Of a stretch of DNA of 64,000 bases, positions 1-12,600 are shown in pieces. This DNA comes from Apus apus (lineage: Eukaryota; Chordata; Aves; Apodiformes; Apodidae), in the NCBI RefSeq assembly GCF_020740795.1, contig NC_067305.1, positions 620,001-684,000 on the forward strand, read 5' to 3'. A model generated the notes under the pieces. The model did no database searches, was not told the origin of the DNA, and saw only the letters and a list, made by a program, of their open reading frames with translations. Each line of letters opens with the position of its first letter. The stretch's first letter is position 1. The translations under genes and the position numbers were made by a program.

Positions 1-496
1 AGAAGCAGCTTAGAATCCAGTACCCGGCTGCTTAGGATCCAGAATCTCACCTAACGGGATATTGTTGGTTTCAAAATGGAAGTTTATTTTTGTTGCCTGT
101 GCTTTTGTACTTTACTCTGCCTGTGTTTATGGTTCTATCTGTTCATATCCCATCTCAGCCTGCCACTCAGTGCCACCCCAACAATTAAAACACTTGGCTC
201 TTCTCTTACTTCCTGGATGTGTGCATAAGAACAGCAACAGTGCTGAAGAAAACAAATGCAAGTGCATATTATAACTCACATTTTATTACCAGCAGAATTC
301 TCTACAATAAGATGCAGGACCCTCTATCATAGAGAGGGCAGCTCTGTTTCAGCTTTCAGGTTATTCCAAGAATTATCTATCCCTCCATTACTTGAAAGTT
401 CTGATTTATCCTTTAGAAAATCTGGGGTTTCTGCTCTTGACTTATTTTCTAATTTTATTTTATAAATATATATGTAACTAATTTCTTTCTTTTCAG
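1..496 (+). other. SPPL2B intron (3' part)
   Basis: AT-rich sequence ending in a pyrimidine-rich tract and TTTTCAG. Several short frames are open but none has splice sites or recognisable protein content. Confidence 0.6.
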
Positions 497-679
497 TCAC
501 TCTTGCAACTGCAGGATCAGACAGCATCTGTTTTATGCTCTCCTTCTGATGTACCTGATGGGGGATTTAATAATCAGATCCCCATGGTGATGAGAGGGAA
601 TTGCACCTTCTATGAGAAAGTGAGACTTGCTCAGATAAATGGAGCTCGTGGGCTGCTGATTGTTAGTAGAGAGAGACTG
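497..679 (+). CDS. SPPL2B: SPPL2B exon a: PA domain
   Basis: Preceded by a pyrimidine tract and TTTCAG, followed by GTAAGT. Encodes 61 in-frame codons including [14 protein letters not shown] and [13 protein letters not shown], typical of the SPPL2 protease-associated domain, with the glycosylation sequon NCT. Confidence 0.93.
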
Positions 680-3600
680 GTAAGTATCAGCAATATAGAC
701 AGACAGAAAGATACTCCTCTCATGTTAGATATTGTCTTGTCAGTGCTCGTTGCTGGTATTTGATGCTCCCTTTTAAATGAATAATATATTTTTGTGTGTT
801 CGTGTGTGTATATACATTGCATAGCTTTGTGTAGCAATGTGAAGGAAGGCTTAATTATACAGGAGGTACTCAAGTAGGAAGAGGAGTTCTTCTAGCCCTG
901 GTAACATTCAAGTCAAGAGCTCAAAATTATCCTTATGTCATGTGAAATACTGGAATCAAAGGAGAGGGTTGGTCTCTTGACTCATACTGCTGCCTTCAGT
1001 GAGATCTAGAGCTCAGTGAATCTAGTGCTTTAGATTCAGCTGGAGCATCCCCTGTGTATGTTTTGTAAAATTAGCAGGTTTGGATACTGTAGTCAATACC
1101 AGAGGCACACATCAGTCATAAAACCATGCCCCTGATGTGCAAAAGATTCTGCTTGAAGTTTGGTTGCTGCATTTTGCTGTTACGCTCTTTATTTAGGTTT
1201 TACTGGAAGCAGGCTTACATTTTGACTTGGGGGGTTTTCTTATGACATTCCTTTTTAGAATATTTTCCAAATTAAAAGAAATAGAACTTGCAACTTTAAC
1301 TCTTTTGAAGTAACAGTACTTACAGAAACAGTATTTACAGAAATAGTATTTACAGAAATTAATGTAGTCTCACCTGGTCTGGACTGTCTTTCAGGTACCT
1401 CCTGGTGGTAACAGGAGTCAATATGAAGAGATTGATATTCCTGTGGCTCTGCTCAGCTATACTGATATGTTAGATATTGGCAAGGTAAACTCAATACAAA
1501 ATACACTTATTTGTATTATCTCATTTAAATGAGTCATTACTCAACAGTATTTAAAGTCCTTAAGAGCTTTGAATCTGTAGAGAGTTTATGAACACTGCAT
1601 AATGAAGTTTTGAAAAAAAATTGCAGGTCTTTTGAGAGGTTATTTCTCATCTTCAGAATAAAATAAAAATGGAGCCTGGTGCTGGAAATAAATAACACAA
1701 ATAGAAGAGCCAATAGATTGTTCTTAAATGTTTATCATTAGGCTTGATTCTGAGGTTGTTTAAGGAAAACTAAATAACTGGACCTTTGCTAAAGTGGCTT
1801 TTTGGAAGTTCTTCATAACTTCTATTTATCTCTACAGAGTTTTGGCAGCTCAGTGAAAGGGGCAATGTATGCACCAAATGAGCCTGTGCTGGACTATAAC
1901 ATGGTGATCATATTTGTCATGGCTGTGGGGACTGTTGCAATTGGAGGCTACTGGGCAGGAAGCAGAGATGTGAAAAAGTGAGTAACTAGAATGTAGTATG
2001 TTGGGTTTTTGATATTTTTCACAAAAAAAAAAAAAACACAACAAAAAATTGGTATTTGTCTAAAGAACTCATGACATCTCTGCTAATGAGGTTCAGAGAC
2101 TCTATAACCAAAAGGGTAAAATGCTGATGTGATGTTTGAAAGCCCCTGAGCCTTTTATTGGCTTTGTCATTGTATGAAATTATTTGAGTAGAATTTGCAT
2201 CTAAAGTGTTTTAGTATTTTGTCTTGGCCAAAAAAAAAAAAACAAAAACAACCAAAAGCTTTGAAAAGCTCAGAAGGAAAATTAGATAGTAATAGGCTTT
2301 TGCAACAATTCACCATCAAAATATTTTGTAAATAAAAATTGGTTTTACTTGTGTAGTGCAAACCAAACGGATCAGATGGCTAGATTGTACTATGTTTACT
2401 ATTCATCTTTTATTGAAATTTTATTGTTACTTTTTCCAGTAAATGCAGTTGAGGAGAGGAAGTTGTGCTACATGTCTTTCTAACATTTACTTTGTATACA
2501 CATTCTGACTTTAGGATTTCTTGTGAAGTCAGCAAATTATTCTGTGGTAGTTTTCAGGATTCTGTTGAATTCTTGGTGAATGAAAAATAATACTCTTGAT
2601 AAATTAATGCAACAGTTACTGGTTTATGCATTGTGTGGTTTCTGATGTTCATCCATCCATGTAAAATGTGAAGGTCCACTTACTTGAATGGAAACCAATG
2701 CAAGCTTTGGTGTCCTGTCATGTTTTCTAACCCCACGTGATACTTGGTAAAGATTCAGTGCCCTTTGATATTTTGTTGCAGAAGGAACAGACTGATTATT
2801 GCCATGTTACTCTTTCAGGCGGTACATGAAGCATAAACGTGATGATGGGGCAGAGAAACATGATGATGAAACAGTTGATGTGACTCCAATAATGATCTGT
2901 GTATTTGTAGTGATGTGCTGCTCAATGCTGGTCCTCCTTTATTTCTTCTATGACCACTTAGGTACTCTTAAATTTGTATTTTTATTGATATATCTTCATT
3001 ATCACAAGGCTGCCATAGTTTAAAGAAGGTCTTAACCATGAAAATCATAATGTAGTGGCTGTCTTCTGCTGTGTTTCTTCATCCCAATATGATTTAAAAC
3101 CCTACAAGATTAGGTTGGATCATAAAGCTTCTTTGAAATGTTAAAGCCTGTTCAGTAGACATAGTCAATGTCTTGCACCTTTCAAAGGTGTTCTCAAATC
3201 TATACTTTTCTTTCTGTTATTATCCAATTTGAATATAAGTTCTGGGTTCCAAGATCAATGTTTTTATCTTTATAAAGATGCTAAGTTTTTAGTGATCACT
3301 TATCAAATTGATTGATAAAAGAATATGAGAGCCTAATGTACTGAAACTTCCATCCTCCTGTTTCTGAGGATGTTAAAAAAGATGCATCTCATCTGTGTTA
3401 ATGCATTTTGCTACTGAGTGATTTAATGCTCCTGTATGATCATAATGAGAAGATAAACACTTCACCATAAATTGCCTTTTAGGCTTATGATTCAATGACT
3501 GAATTTAAGATTCAGAGATCACAGAGATTTTGATTTGTTGAAGTAACTATTGCATAAAGTACACCTGAGTAAAATGAGCTAGAATTAGACACTTAAAGAG

Positions 3601-6600
3601 CATAAATCCAATTAACAATCATATAAAGCCTCTGAATTTAACTTTCACTGATGAAATGTAAGCCTTACTTCTCATTCAGGCTTTCTGATGGTCACTTCAA
3701 AGAAAGCATCTCTTGCCTTGTCCTACTTGGACTCACTCCTTTTTCTTTCTTAGTCTATGTTATCATAGGAATCTTCTGCCTGGCTGCCTCGATTGGTCTT
3801 TACAGTTGTTTGTCTCCCTTTGTAAGAAGATTCCCCTTGGGAAAGTGTAGGTATGTGGCAACTTCCAGGTTTGTAATAGGCAAAATTAAATGTTTAACGT
3901 TTGGGTAGATGTGAGGGTTTCATACTTCAAAATGTTTATAAAGGAGGAGGGTAACTACACAGACAACTGTAGCTTTGCTGTGTTTCATTTTCAGAATCCC
4001 AGACAACAACTTGCCTTATTTTCACAAGCGTCCGCAGGTCCGGATGTTGCTGTTGGCAATATTTTGTATCTCTGTCAGTGCAATCTGGGGAGTCTTCAGA
4101 AATGAAGATCAGTAAGTGTATCTTTTACTTTCTGTGCTAGAAATAATAGAATCATAGAATCTGCTGAGTTGGAAGGGACCCATCAGGATCATCGAGTCCA
4201 ACTCCTGTCCCTGTGTAGGGCACCCCAAGAATCACACCATGTGCCTGGGAGCATCATCCACAGGGTTCTTCAACTCAGGCAGGCTTGGTGCTGTGACCAC
4301 TGCCCTGGGGAGCTGGTTACAGCGCTCAAGCACCCTCTGGGTGAAAAACCTTCTCCTGATATCCAACCTAAACCTCCCCTAATTCAGCTTCCTGTAATAT
4401 GTACATATGTAATATGCTTTATAGCAGAAGTCACTGACATCCGTAGAAGCCTAAACTTATCCTGAATTTAGGAGTAACAGGAAAGAAACTAGAGACTTGG
4501 GCAGAACTTAGTTGTTCCATATGTTCTACATCTTTGTTTTGTTGGTTTAAGTTACAGAAAACTGTATCATGTTAAGCTTTAATTTCTCTGAGTTCCCCTT
4601 TATATTCTGATCTCTTTGGTTTAAAAGACAGCTTTTCAGAAGTGGCATGGAAAGTTGGACCAAGCTGTCTAACTTGTTTCTTCAGGTGAGATGGTCTGCA
4701 TGTGCATTTGTTCAGAGACAATAAATGCTGTGAAGATTGTCAGATCTTTAGTTTCTCGGAAGTCTGGTATGAGTAAATAATTCTGTATGTTCAGTATTGC
4801 TGCAGTTCCTAATCATAGCATGCTCTTACCACTTTCGTTAGAGTTTTTGTTGGGTTTTGGTGGGGTTTTTTGCCCTTTACCTCACTCCCAAATGCTCCAG
4901 GTTCCCCATATATACATGATGTGTTCTTGATTCCTCTGAGGGATTCTGTGTTAGAACTGAAATGCTGTCCTGTGTTTCTGCTGGTGGTACCAAAGATACC
5001 TTGTTTGTTCCTGGAATGCCTGTTAACTGCCTTTCTGGGAGACATTTCTGTGTTAAGGCTGTGGATAATTCACTGACAGAAGTCATAAATCAAGGAAAAA
5101 TCAACTCTGAAACACCTTTTAGAGAAATAAGTGTCAAACTGAGAAATACAGAAGTACTATAGATCTATTCCAACTTGAGATATTTAGGACTAGGAAATCC
5201 ATTTTCTGCCTCAAGCTGGAGTGGACCTGAGTGTCTGCTGCACAAAGCTCCATCAGCAAGTTCTCAGGTATTGATCACAATAGCTTAATCTCCCATCTGC
5301 ATCTAGTATTGATTTTAGGTAAACCTTAGTTTTCCGTATCTCATATCCTATTTCTCTTTGATTGTAGCAATCAAGAGTAAACTGGGGAGTCTTGGTCCTT
5401 CTGTACCTAACAGTTGTAGGCTTCTCTCAGCACACAAGATTGTACACATACACAGAGGCCAAAGGACCACTGACGTCATTCAGCCACTTTTCAATCCACC
5501 TCACTGTCTGCTCATCCAGCCTATACTTCATCATCTTTTCTATGAGGATCTTTGGGAGATTCTCAGTGGAAAGCCTTGGAAAGCCTTATTGAAGTCTTGG
5601 TAGGCAGTATCCTCACTGTTCTTCCCTCAGCTACGAAACCAGTCCTATCACTATAGAAGGTTATCAGTTTGAGCAAGTACAACTTCCCATTTGTGAATCC
5701 ATGCTGATAACAATGTTGATTTCAAGCAAGTACTTTTAATGAAGTTTTTTGTTCCAAGCAGGTCCTTAATGGGGTGGTCTTTTCCTCAGTTCCTTCAGTG
5801 GCAAGGAAAGCTGAAAGGATTAGGAAAACACAGCTGATTAATGAGTGGCTTAGAGGCTGGTGCCATCAGATGAACTTTGGGATTTTCAATCATGGAGATG
5901 TTTACAAGGCACGGGGTCTGCTAGCAAAAAATAGTGTGTAACTATCAACAAGGGGGAGAAGGATTCTTTGCCAAGAGTCAATGGGGCTCATTGAGAGGGC
6001 TTTAAACTAGGATTGAAGGGGGTGGGGGATAAAACCAGGCCCACTAGAAATGAGCCTGGAGGTAACAAGAGGACAAGAGTTACCAGGGCTCATCCAGAGG
6101 GAAGTCAAGAACAACAAGAAAGGCTTGTTCAAGTACATAGGAGGTAAAAGGAAGACCAGAGGAAATGTGGACCCACTGCTGAATGAAGTGGGTGCCCTGG
6201 TGATGGAGGATGTGGAGAAGGTGGAGTTACTGAATGCCTTCTTTGCCTCAGTCTTTAATGCTAAGGCTGACCCTCAGGATTCCCAAACCTTCCAGACCAC
6301 AGAAGAAGTCAGGAGTGGTGAAGATTTCACCTTGATTGAAGAAGATTGTGTTAAAGATCAGTTAAAGAAACTGGACATCTACAAATCCATGGGCCCTGAT
6401 AGGATGCACCCGTGTGTGCTGAGGGAGCTGGCAGAAGTCATCACTACATCACTCCCCATCATCTTTGAAAAGTTCTGGAGAATGGGAGAGGTGCCTGAGG
6501 TCTGGAGGAAGGCCAATGTCACTCCAGTCTTCAAGAAGGACAAGAAACAAGATCTGGGTACAGACCAGTCAGCCTCACCTCCATCCCTGGAAAGATGATG

Positions 6601-9600
6601 GAGCAGCTCATTCTGGGTGTCATCTCTAAGCACATGGAAGAAGAGAAGGTTATCAGGAGTAGCCAGCATGGATTTACCCAGGGGAAATCATGTCTGTCTG
6701 ATCTGATAGCCTTCTATGATGGTGTGACAGAATGGATAGATGCAGGGAGAACAGTGCATGTGTCTTCCTTGAATTCAGCAAGGCTTTTGACACTGTCTCC
6801 CATAACATCCTTCTGGATAAGCTCAGAAAGTGTGAGAAGAGTGGACAGTGAGATGGATCAAGAACTGGTGAAACAATAGAGCCCAGAGGGTTGTGATCAA
6901 TGGTGCGGAGTCCACTTGGAGACCTGTGACTAGTGGTATTCCCCAGGGATCAGCACTGGGCCCAGTCTTATTCAATATCTTCATCAGTGACCTGGATGAG
7001 GGGATGGAGTGTGTCTTCAGCAAGTTTGCTGATGATGCGAAGCTGGGAGGGTTGGCTGATCCACCTGAAGGCTGGGCAGCGAGATCTAGACAGACTGGAG
7101 AGCTGGGCAAAGATGAACCACATGAGGTTCAACAAGAAGTGTAAAGTATTGCACCTGGGGAGAAAAAGCACCGTGTACCAGTATAGATTAGGGGTTGACC
7201 TGCTAGAAAGCAGCCCCGTGGAGAAGGACCTTGGGGATGGTGGAGACGGCACCAAGTGACAACACGGGAAATTCCACCTTGACATGAGGAGAAACTTCTT
7301 TGCTGTGAGAGTCATGAAGCCCTGGGACAGGCTGTGGAGTCTCCTTCTTTGGAGGCTTCCAAGACCCATCTGGACATGTTCCTGTGTGATCTGCCCTGGG
7401 TGCTCCTGCTGTGATGATCTTCAGAGGTCCCTTCCAAGCCCTGTGATTCTATGATAAAGCTTGGTGTGGCTTTCCTACTGTTTCCTTCAAAAATGTCTCT
7501 CCTCTTCCTTTAGGTGGGCCTGGGTTCTGCAAGATGCTTTAGGAATCGCTTTCTGTCTCTACATGTTGAAAACAATTCGCCTGCCTACATTTAAGGTATG
7601 AAAGTTCAACAGATATGAAAAAAGGATGTTTGCCTCTTGGTAGCTGAAGTGAGGAGCCAGTTATGATGGAGAACATGGGCTTGGAAATGCAATATGTAGC
7701 TTGAAAAAGAGTGTTGCAATGAGTATAATGTAGACCAGTACGTGGCCTGTGATTGTTACGCATGGTGTTTGGTAACTTCTGTAGAGTATGGACTACTAGT
7801 AAATCACACACTCACTTATGGAGGTTTTTTTGGGAATTATTTTTGTTTTTTTTCCAAATTTGATCCACGCTTGTTGCATCATTCTGGTGTTTTTTCAAAT
7901 CTTTCAGATTTTACACAATAAAGAATTTTAGGCACTAACATGTAATTTTCTGTCTAAAAATTACTTTATTTCTATGGTGCATGCAAGACCCAGTTCCTCC
8001 ATGTAAAATATTTAGGAATTAAACCTTCCTTTAGTCCTTGTTAGCTTTTGCCTTGACTAGTCTTAAGTTGCTAATTATTAATTCTTTGCTGTTTACTAAT
8101 GCATAGTTTGTAAATACCAAGTATTTTGTCTCTTCCTTCAGGGTTGTACGTTGCTCCTCCTGGTTCTTTTTGTGTATGATGTGTTCTTTGTATTTATCAC
8201 ACCTTTTCTAACAAAGGTAAGTGAAAAATTCGCAGAGCAAAGTGGAATGACCTGTTACTCCATGTGTTTGTAAGTGATGCCGGACCTGCTGAATAAAATG
8301 CTAATTTACAATTCTCTTGTTTTTGTCTTTTAGACTGGGGAGAGTATAATGGTGGAGGTGGCTGCAGGCCCATCTGATTCTGCCACTCATGAAAAGGTAC
8401 TGTAGGTAGTATGAAAATATGACTCTAATTTCCAGCTGTTACACTTTCATCTTCTCTGAAATGCAGACCACAAAGCTGAAGTGAAGATGCCAGGCTGAAA
8501 AGAGTTTCATGTGAAAATAAACACTCATGAGCTCTCACAGACTTATTGGTTCATCTCCACAGCTTTGGTCTTCCTTTATCTTGCTTTAGAAGGGGTTCAG
8601 TATAAGGAAGCTGGTTAGCTCAGCTTCACAAGAAATGCAACCACATTTGTAAACAGAACTTATTGCTAACGAAGCACATCAGTTTTTACCTAAAGAGATA
8701 AAACTTGTGTGTTCAATTTGTCTCTTGACCCTCTTCCTCTGTTTTGATAATTGCTTCATGAAAAGCAGAGGCTGTAGGCAAAGGAGAGACACAAACTGGA
8801 GAAAGAAATAATTCTGTTCAGTGGTGCTGTGATGTTTGGCAGCAGCCAGCTGTGTGCATGGAGCTGTACAAAATGATGTGGCTGATTTTGGGAGGAAAGT
8901 GTGTGAGTTACAGGGGAGAGAGAGAAATCTAGTATGCAAAACAAGAAATGAATCTGTAGGAAAACTGGTTTTGACAATTTAAGGACGTTGGGTCTCTTCA
9001 GCAGTAAATGTAATACTGGCACACAGGAAAATAGTAAAGAAAAGTTTGCAGGATGAACTACAAGTGGATCAATCCATTGAATTCATATTAATGTCTTTAG
9101 CTTCTTAGGTTCTTGCCTTTTGTACCCCATAAGTACCCCTTTAGTTTCAGTTTTATAGAGTGATGGAAAGGCTTAAGATGAAAGGAACCTTTTAAAGGTC
9201 ATCTGCTGCAACCCCCCTGCAGGGAGCAGGGACATCTTCAACTAGACCAGGTTGCTCAGAGCCCTTTCCAGCCTGAACCTGGGCCAGTGTTTCACTACCT
9301 TAATTATAAAAAAATTTCTTCCTTATATCTTGTCTAACCTAAATCTACCCTCTTTTGGTTGAAAAACCATCACCCCTTGTCCTCTCAACAGACCCTGCTA
9401 AAGAGGTTTGTCCCATCTTTCTTATAGGTGTCCTTTAAGTATTGAAAGGCCACAGTAAGGTCTCCCCAGAGCCTTCTCTTCCCCAGGCTGAACAACCCTA
9501 ACTCTCTCAGCCTGTCTTCATAGAAGAGCTGCTCCAGCCCTTGGATCAGTTTTGTGGTCTCCTCTGGATCCACCCAACATCTCTTGTACCGAGGACCCCA

Positions 9601-12600
9601 GAGCTGCACCCAGCCCTGCAGGGGGGTCTCAGCAGGGTGGAGCAGAGGGGGACAATCCCCTCCCTTGACCTGCTGGCCACGCGGCTGGAGATGCAGCCCA
9701 GGACACAGTTGGCTTTCTGGGCTGCAAGCACACGTTGCCAGCTCATGTCCAGCTTTTCACCCACCAGTGCCCCCAAGTCCTTCTCCACAGGGCTGCTCTC
9801 AATCCCCTCATCTCCGACCTCTATTGATACCAGGAGTTGTCCCCACTCAGGTGCAGGACCTTGCACTTGGCCTTGTTGAACCTCTTGAGGTTCATATGGG
9901 CCCCTATGCACAAAATTAATAGTATGAAACAATAATTACAATATAAATAGATAAAATTATTCTGGCACTAACAGAAAAAAATAAAGTTCTATATTAAAGA
10001 GAATATGTGATTGCAATGAATCTTACTGTACTCTACCTCAGCATTGCAAATTATTTAATAAGTAGGAACACTTTGGGAAAAAAAGTCTTTGAAGTTATTT
10101 GAAAAATCACTTTTAAAAAGTATTAAAGTCCTTCCTGTTTTGAGACTTCTATTGCAAAGCATAGAATGAAATATAAATGGGATTTTTAATGAACGTGCCA
10201 GATGACCTGATTTTTTTCTGTTCTGCAGTTAAAGCAGAGTTGATACCCCATTCATATGAGGCTAAAATTAATATATGAGATGTCTGTCATGCAGACTTGT
10301 CTTGGCTATGTGTTTTAGAAATAATTCCATCACTACTATCTTAAATACATTTTGTTAGTTGACAGTAATATTGATAGAATATTTTAAACAAGGATCTTAA
10401 ATGTAAAAAAGGTACATTTGCTCTATAGGGAGTCTGCAGTTTCAGTGCAACAGGAACAAGTGGTAGGTGCTGTCAGTATGTAGAGAAAACAGCTTTTCAT
10501 CACGCATGTCTCTCTCATTCCAAGCTCCCAATGGTCCTGAAAGTGCCACGGCTGAACTCCTCACCACTGGCTCTGTGTGACAGGCCTTTTTCTCTCCTAG
10601 GATTTGGAGACATTTTAGTTCCAGGTATTTCTTCTTCAGCATGTTTTTACTTGTTGTACTGTCATATTAGTTTATTCCTCTTGTACTTCTGCTTCAAGGG
10701 GGAAGTTTGATTTGACTTCTGTAAACCTCATAAATTTTTAAGTGTATTTTTTCTGTTCACAGAATCATAGAATGTCAGGGGTTAGAAGGGACCTTCGAAG
10801 ATTATTGAGTCCAACCCCCCTGCCAGAGCAGGACTAAATACTAGGGCAGGTCACTCAGAAAGGCATCCAGATGGGGCTTGAAAGTCACCAGAGAAGGAGA
10901 CTCCACAACCTCTCTGGGCAGCCTGTCCCAGGGCTCTGTCACCCTCACAGGAAAGAAGTTCTTCCTCATCTTGAGGAGGAACTTCCTGGGCTCCCGTTTG
11001 AATCCATTGCCCCTCGTCGTGTCCCAGGGCACAAGTGACAAGAGGTTGTCCTGCCTTCTTGACCCCCAGCCCTCATGTATTTAGGGACATTAATTAGATC
11101 CCTCCTCAGTCTCCTCTCCAGACTGAACAGCCACAGGTCTCTCAGCCTTTCCTCCTCAGGCAGGTATTCCAGTCCCTTCATCATCCTCATAGCCTCCCTT
11201 GGACTCTCCCCAGTAGATCCCTGTCCCTCTGGAACTGGGGAGCCCAGAACTGGACACAACACTCCAAGTGAGGTCTCACTAAAGCCGAGTAGAGGCCCTT
11301 TTTTCTGCACTATTTGCTTTTTCCATAAGATAGTAAATGCAAAATAATCTTACAGTTCAGTTTCCCATTAAGTGATGTCAAGAAATATAGAGAAATCTCA
11401 AGAGTTGATTTAGCAACTGATTTTATAGTATAAAACATCTCTCTTGGAGTGCATCTGTTGTTCTGGGCTTGTGTGAGCTGTGCAGCCTCCTGACATGTGC
11501 TGTCATAGTGCTGAAACAGCAGGGTGCCCAAGTAAGTGTTGAAAAGAACTCCTAGATAATTTTATGGTTTTGTGTATCTTAACACATGAATGGGTTGAAA
11601 TCAGCTTGTAATTGTTCTTTCCTTTGCTAGGCTTGCTGGTGGCCTATTGCCACAGGTTTGATATTCAGGTGCAGTCCTCCAGAGTCTATTTTGTAGCCTG
11701 CACTATAGGTACGTATAACAGTGACACCTGAACACAACACCTACAGGAGCTGCTCCCTTTAAAAGCACACCATCCATCTCACAGAATCATAGAATTGTCA
11801 AGGTTGGAAAAGACCTTCAAGATCAAGTCCAACTATCCACCCTACAACCCCTAACTACTAAACCATCTTATGAAACACCATGCCTACCCCTTTTTTGAAC
11901 ACCTCCAGGGATGGTGCCCCCACCACCTCCCTGGGCAGCCTGTTCCAAGGCCTCACCACTCTTTCTGTGAAGGTGTTTTTCCCAATATCCAGCCTGAACC
12001 TCCCCTGGTGCAACTTGACCCCATTTCCTCTTGTCCTATCACTGGTCACCAGGGAGAAGAGCCCAACACCCACCTCACCACAACCTCCTCTCAGGCAGCT
12101 GTAGAGAGCCGTGAGGTCTCCCCTCAGCCTCCTCTTCTCCAGGCTGAACAGCCCCAGCTCCCTCAGCCTATCCTTATAAGACCTGTTCTCCAGACCCACA
12201 ATCAGCCTAGTTGCCCTTCTCTGCCCCCTCTTCAGCACCTCCATGTGCTTCCTCTCCTGTGGTGCCCATACCTGCACACAGGGCTGAAGGTGCAGCCTCA
12301 CCAAGGCCGAGCAGAGGGGCAGGATCACCTCCCTGGTGCTGCTGGTCACACTGTTCCTGCTGCAGGCCAGGATGGTGTTGGCCTTCTTGGCCACCTGGGC
12401 ACAAGCTGGCTCATGTTCAGCTGCTGTCAGTCAGCACCCCCAGGTCCTTTTCTGCTGGGCAGCTTCCAGCCACTCCTCCCCAAGGTTGTAGTGCTGCAAT
12501 ATTGCTCATATTACATAATTCAGGGTTTTTATTCTTCTCCTTTTATTATGAAAGAAGTACTTTAGCAAAGTACTTTCCCTCACCAAGTTACCTGATGTCA

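Larger units (their letters stand above)
7596..9150. other. SPPL2B introns g-h, h-i and start of i-j
   Basis: Apart from exons h and i the stretch is AT-rich and holds no recognised repeat. The minus-strand frames at 8679-9022 have no splice or protein evidence. Confidence 0.5.

Noticed and set aside
11858-12394. A 178-codon minus-strand ORF as a host gene
   Set aside because: It is the C-terminal part of CR1 ORF2 inside a 3' CR1 fragment bounded by the CR1 tail.
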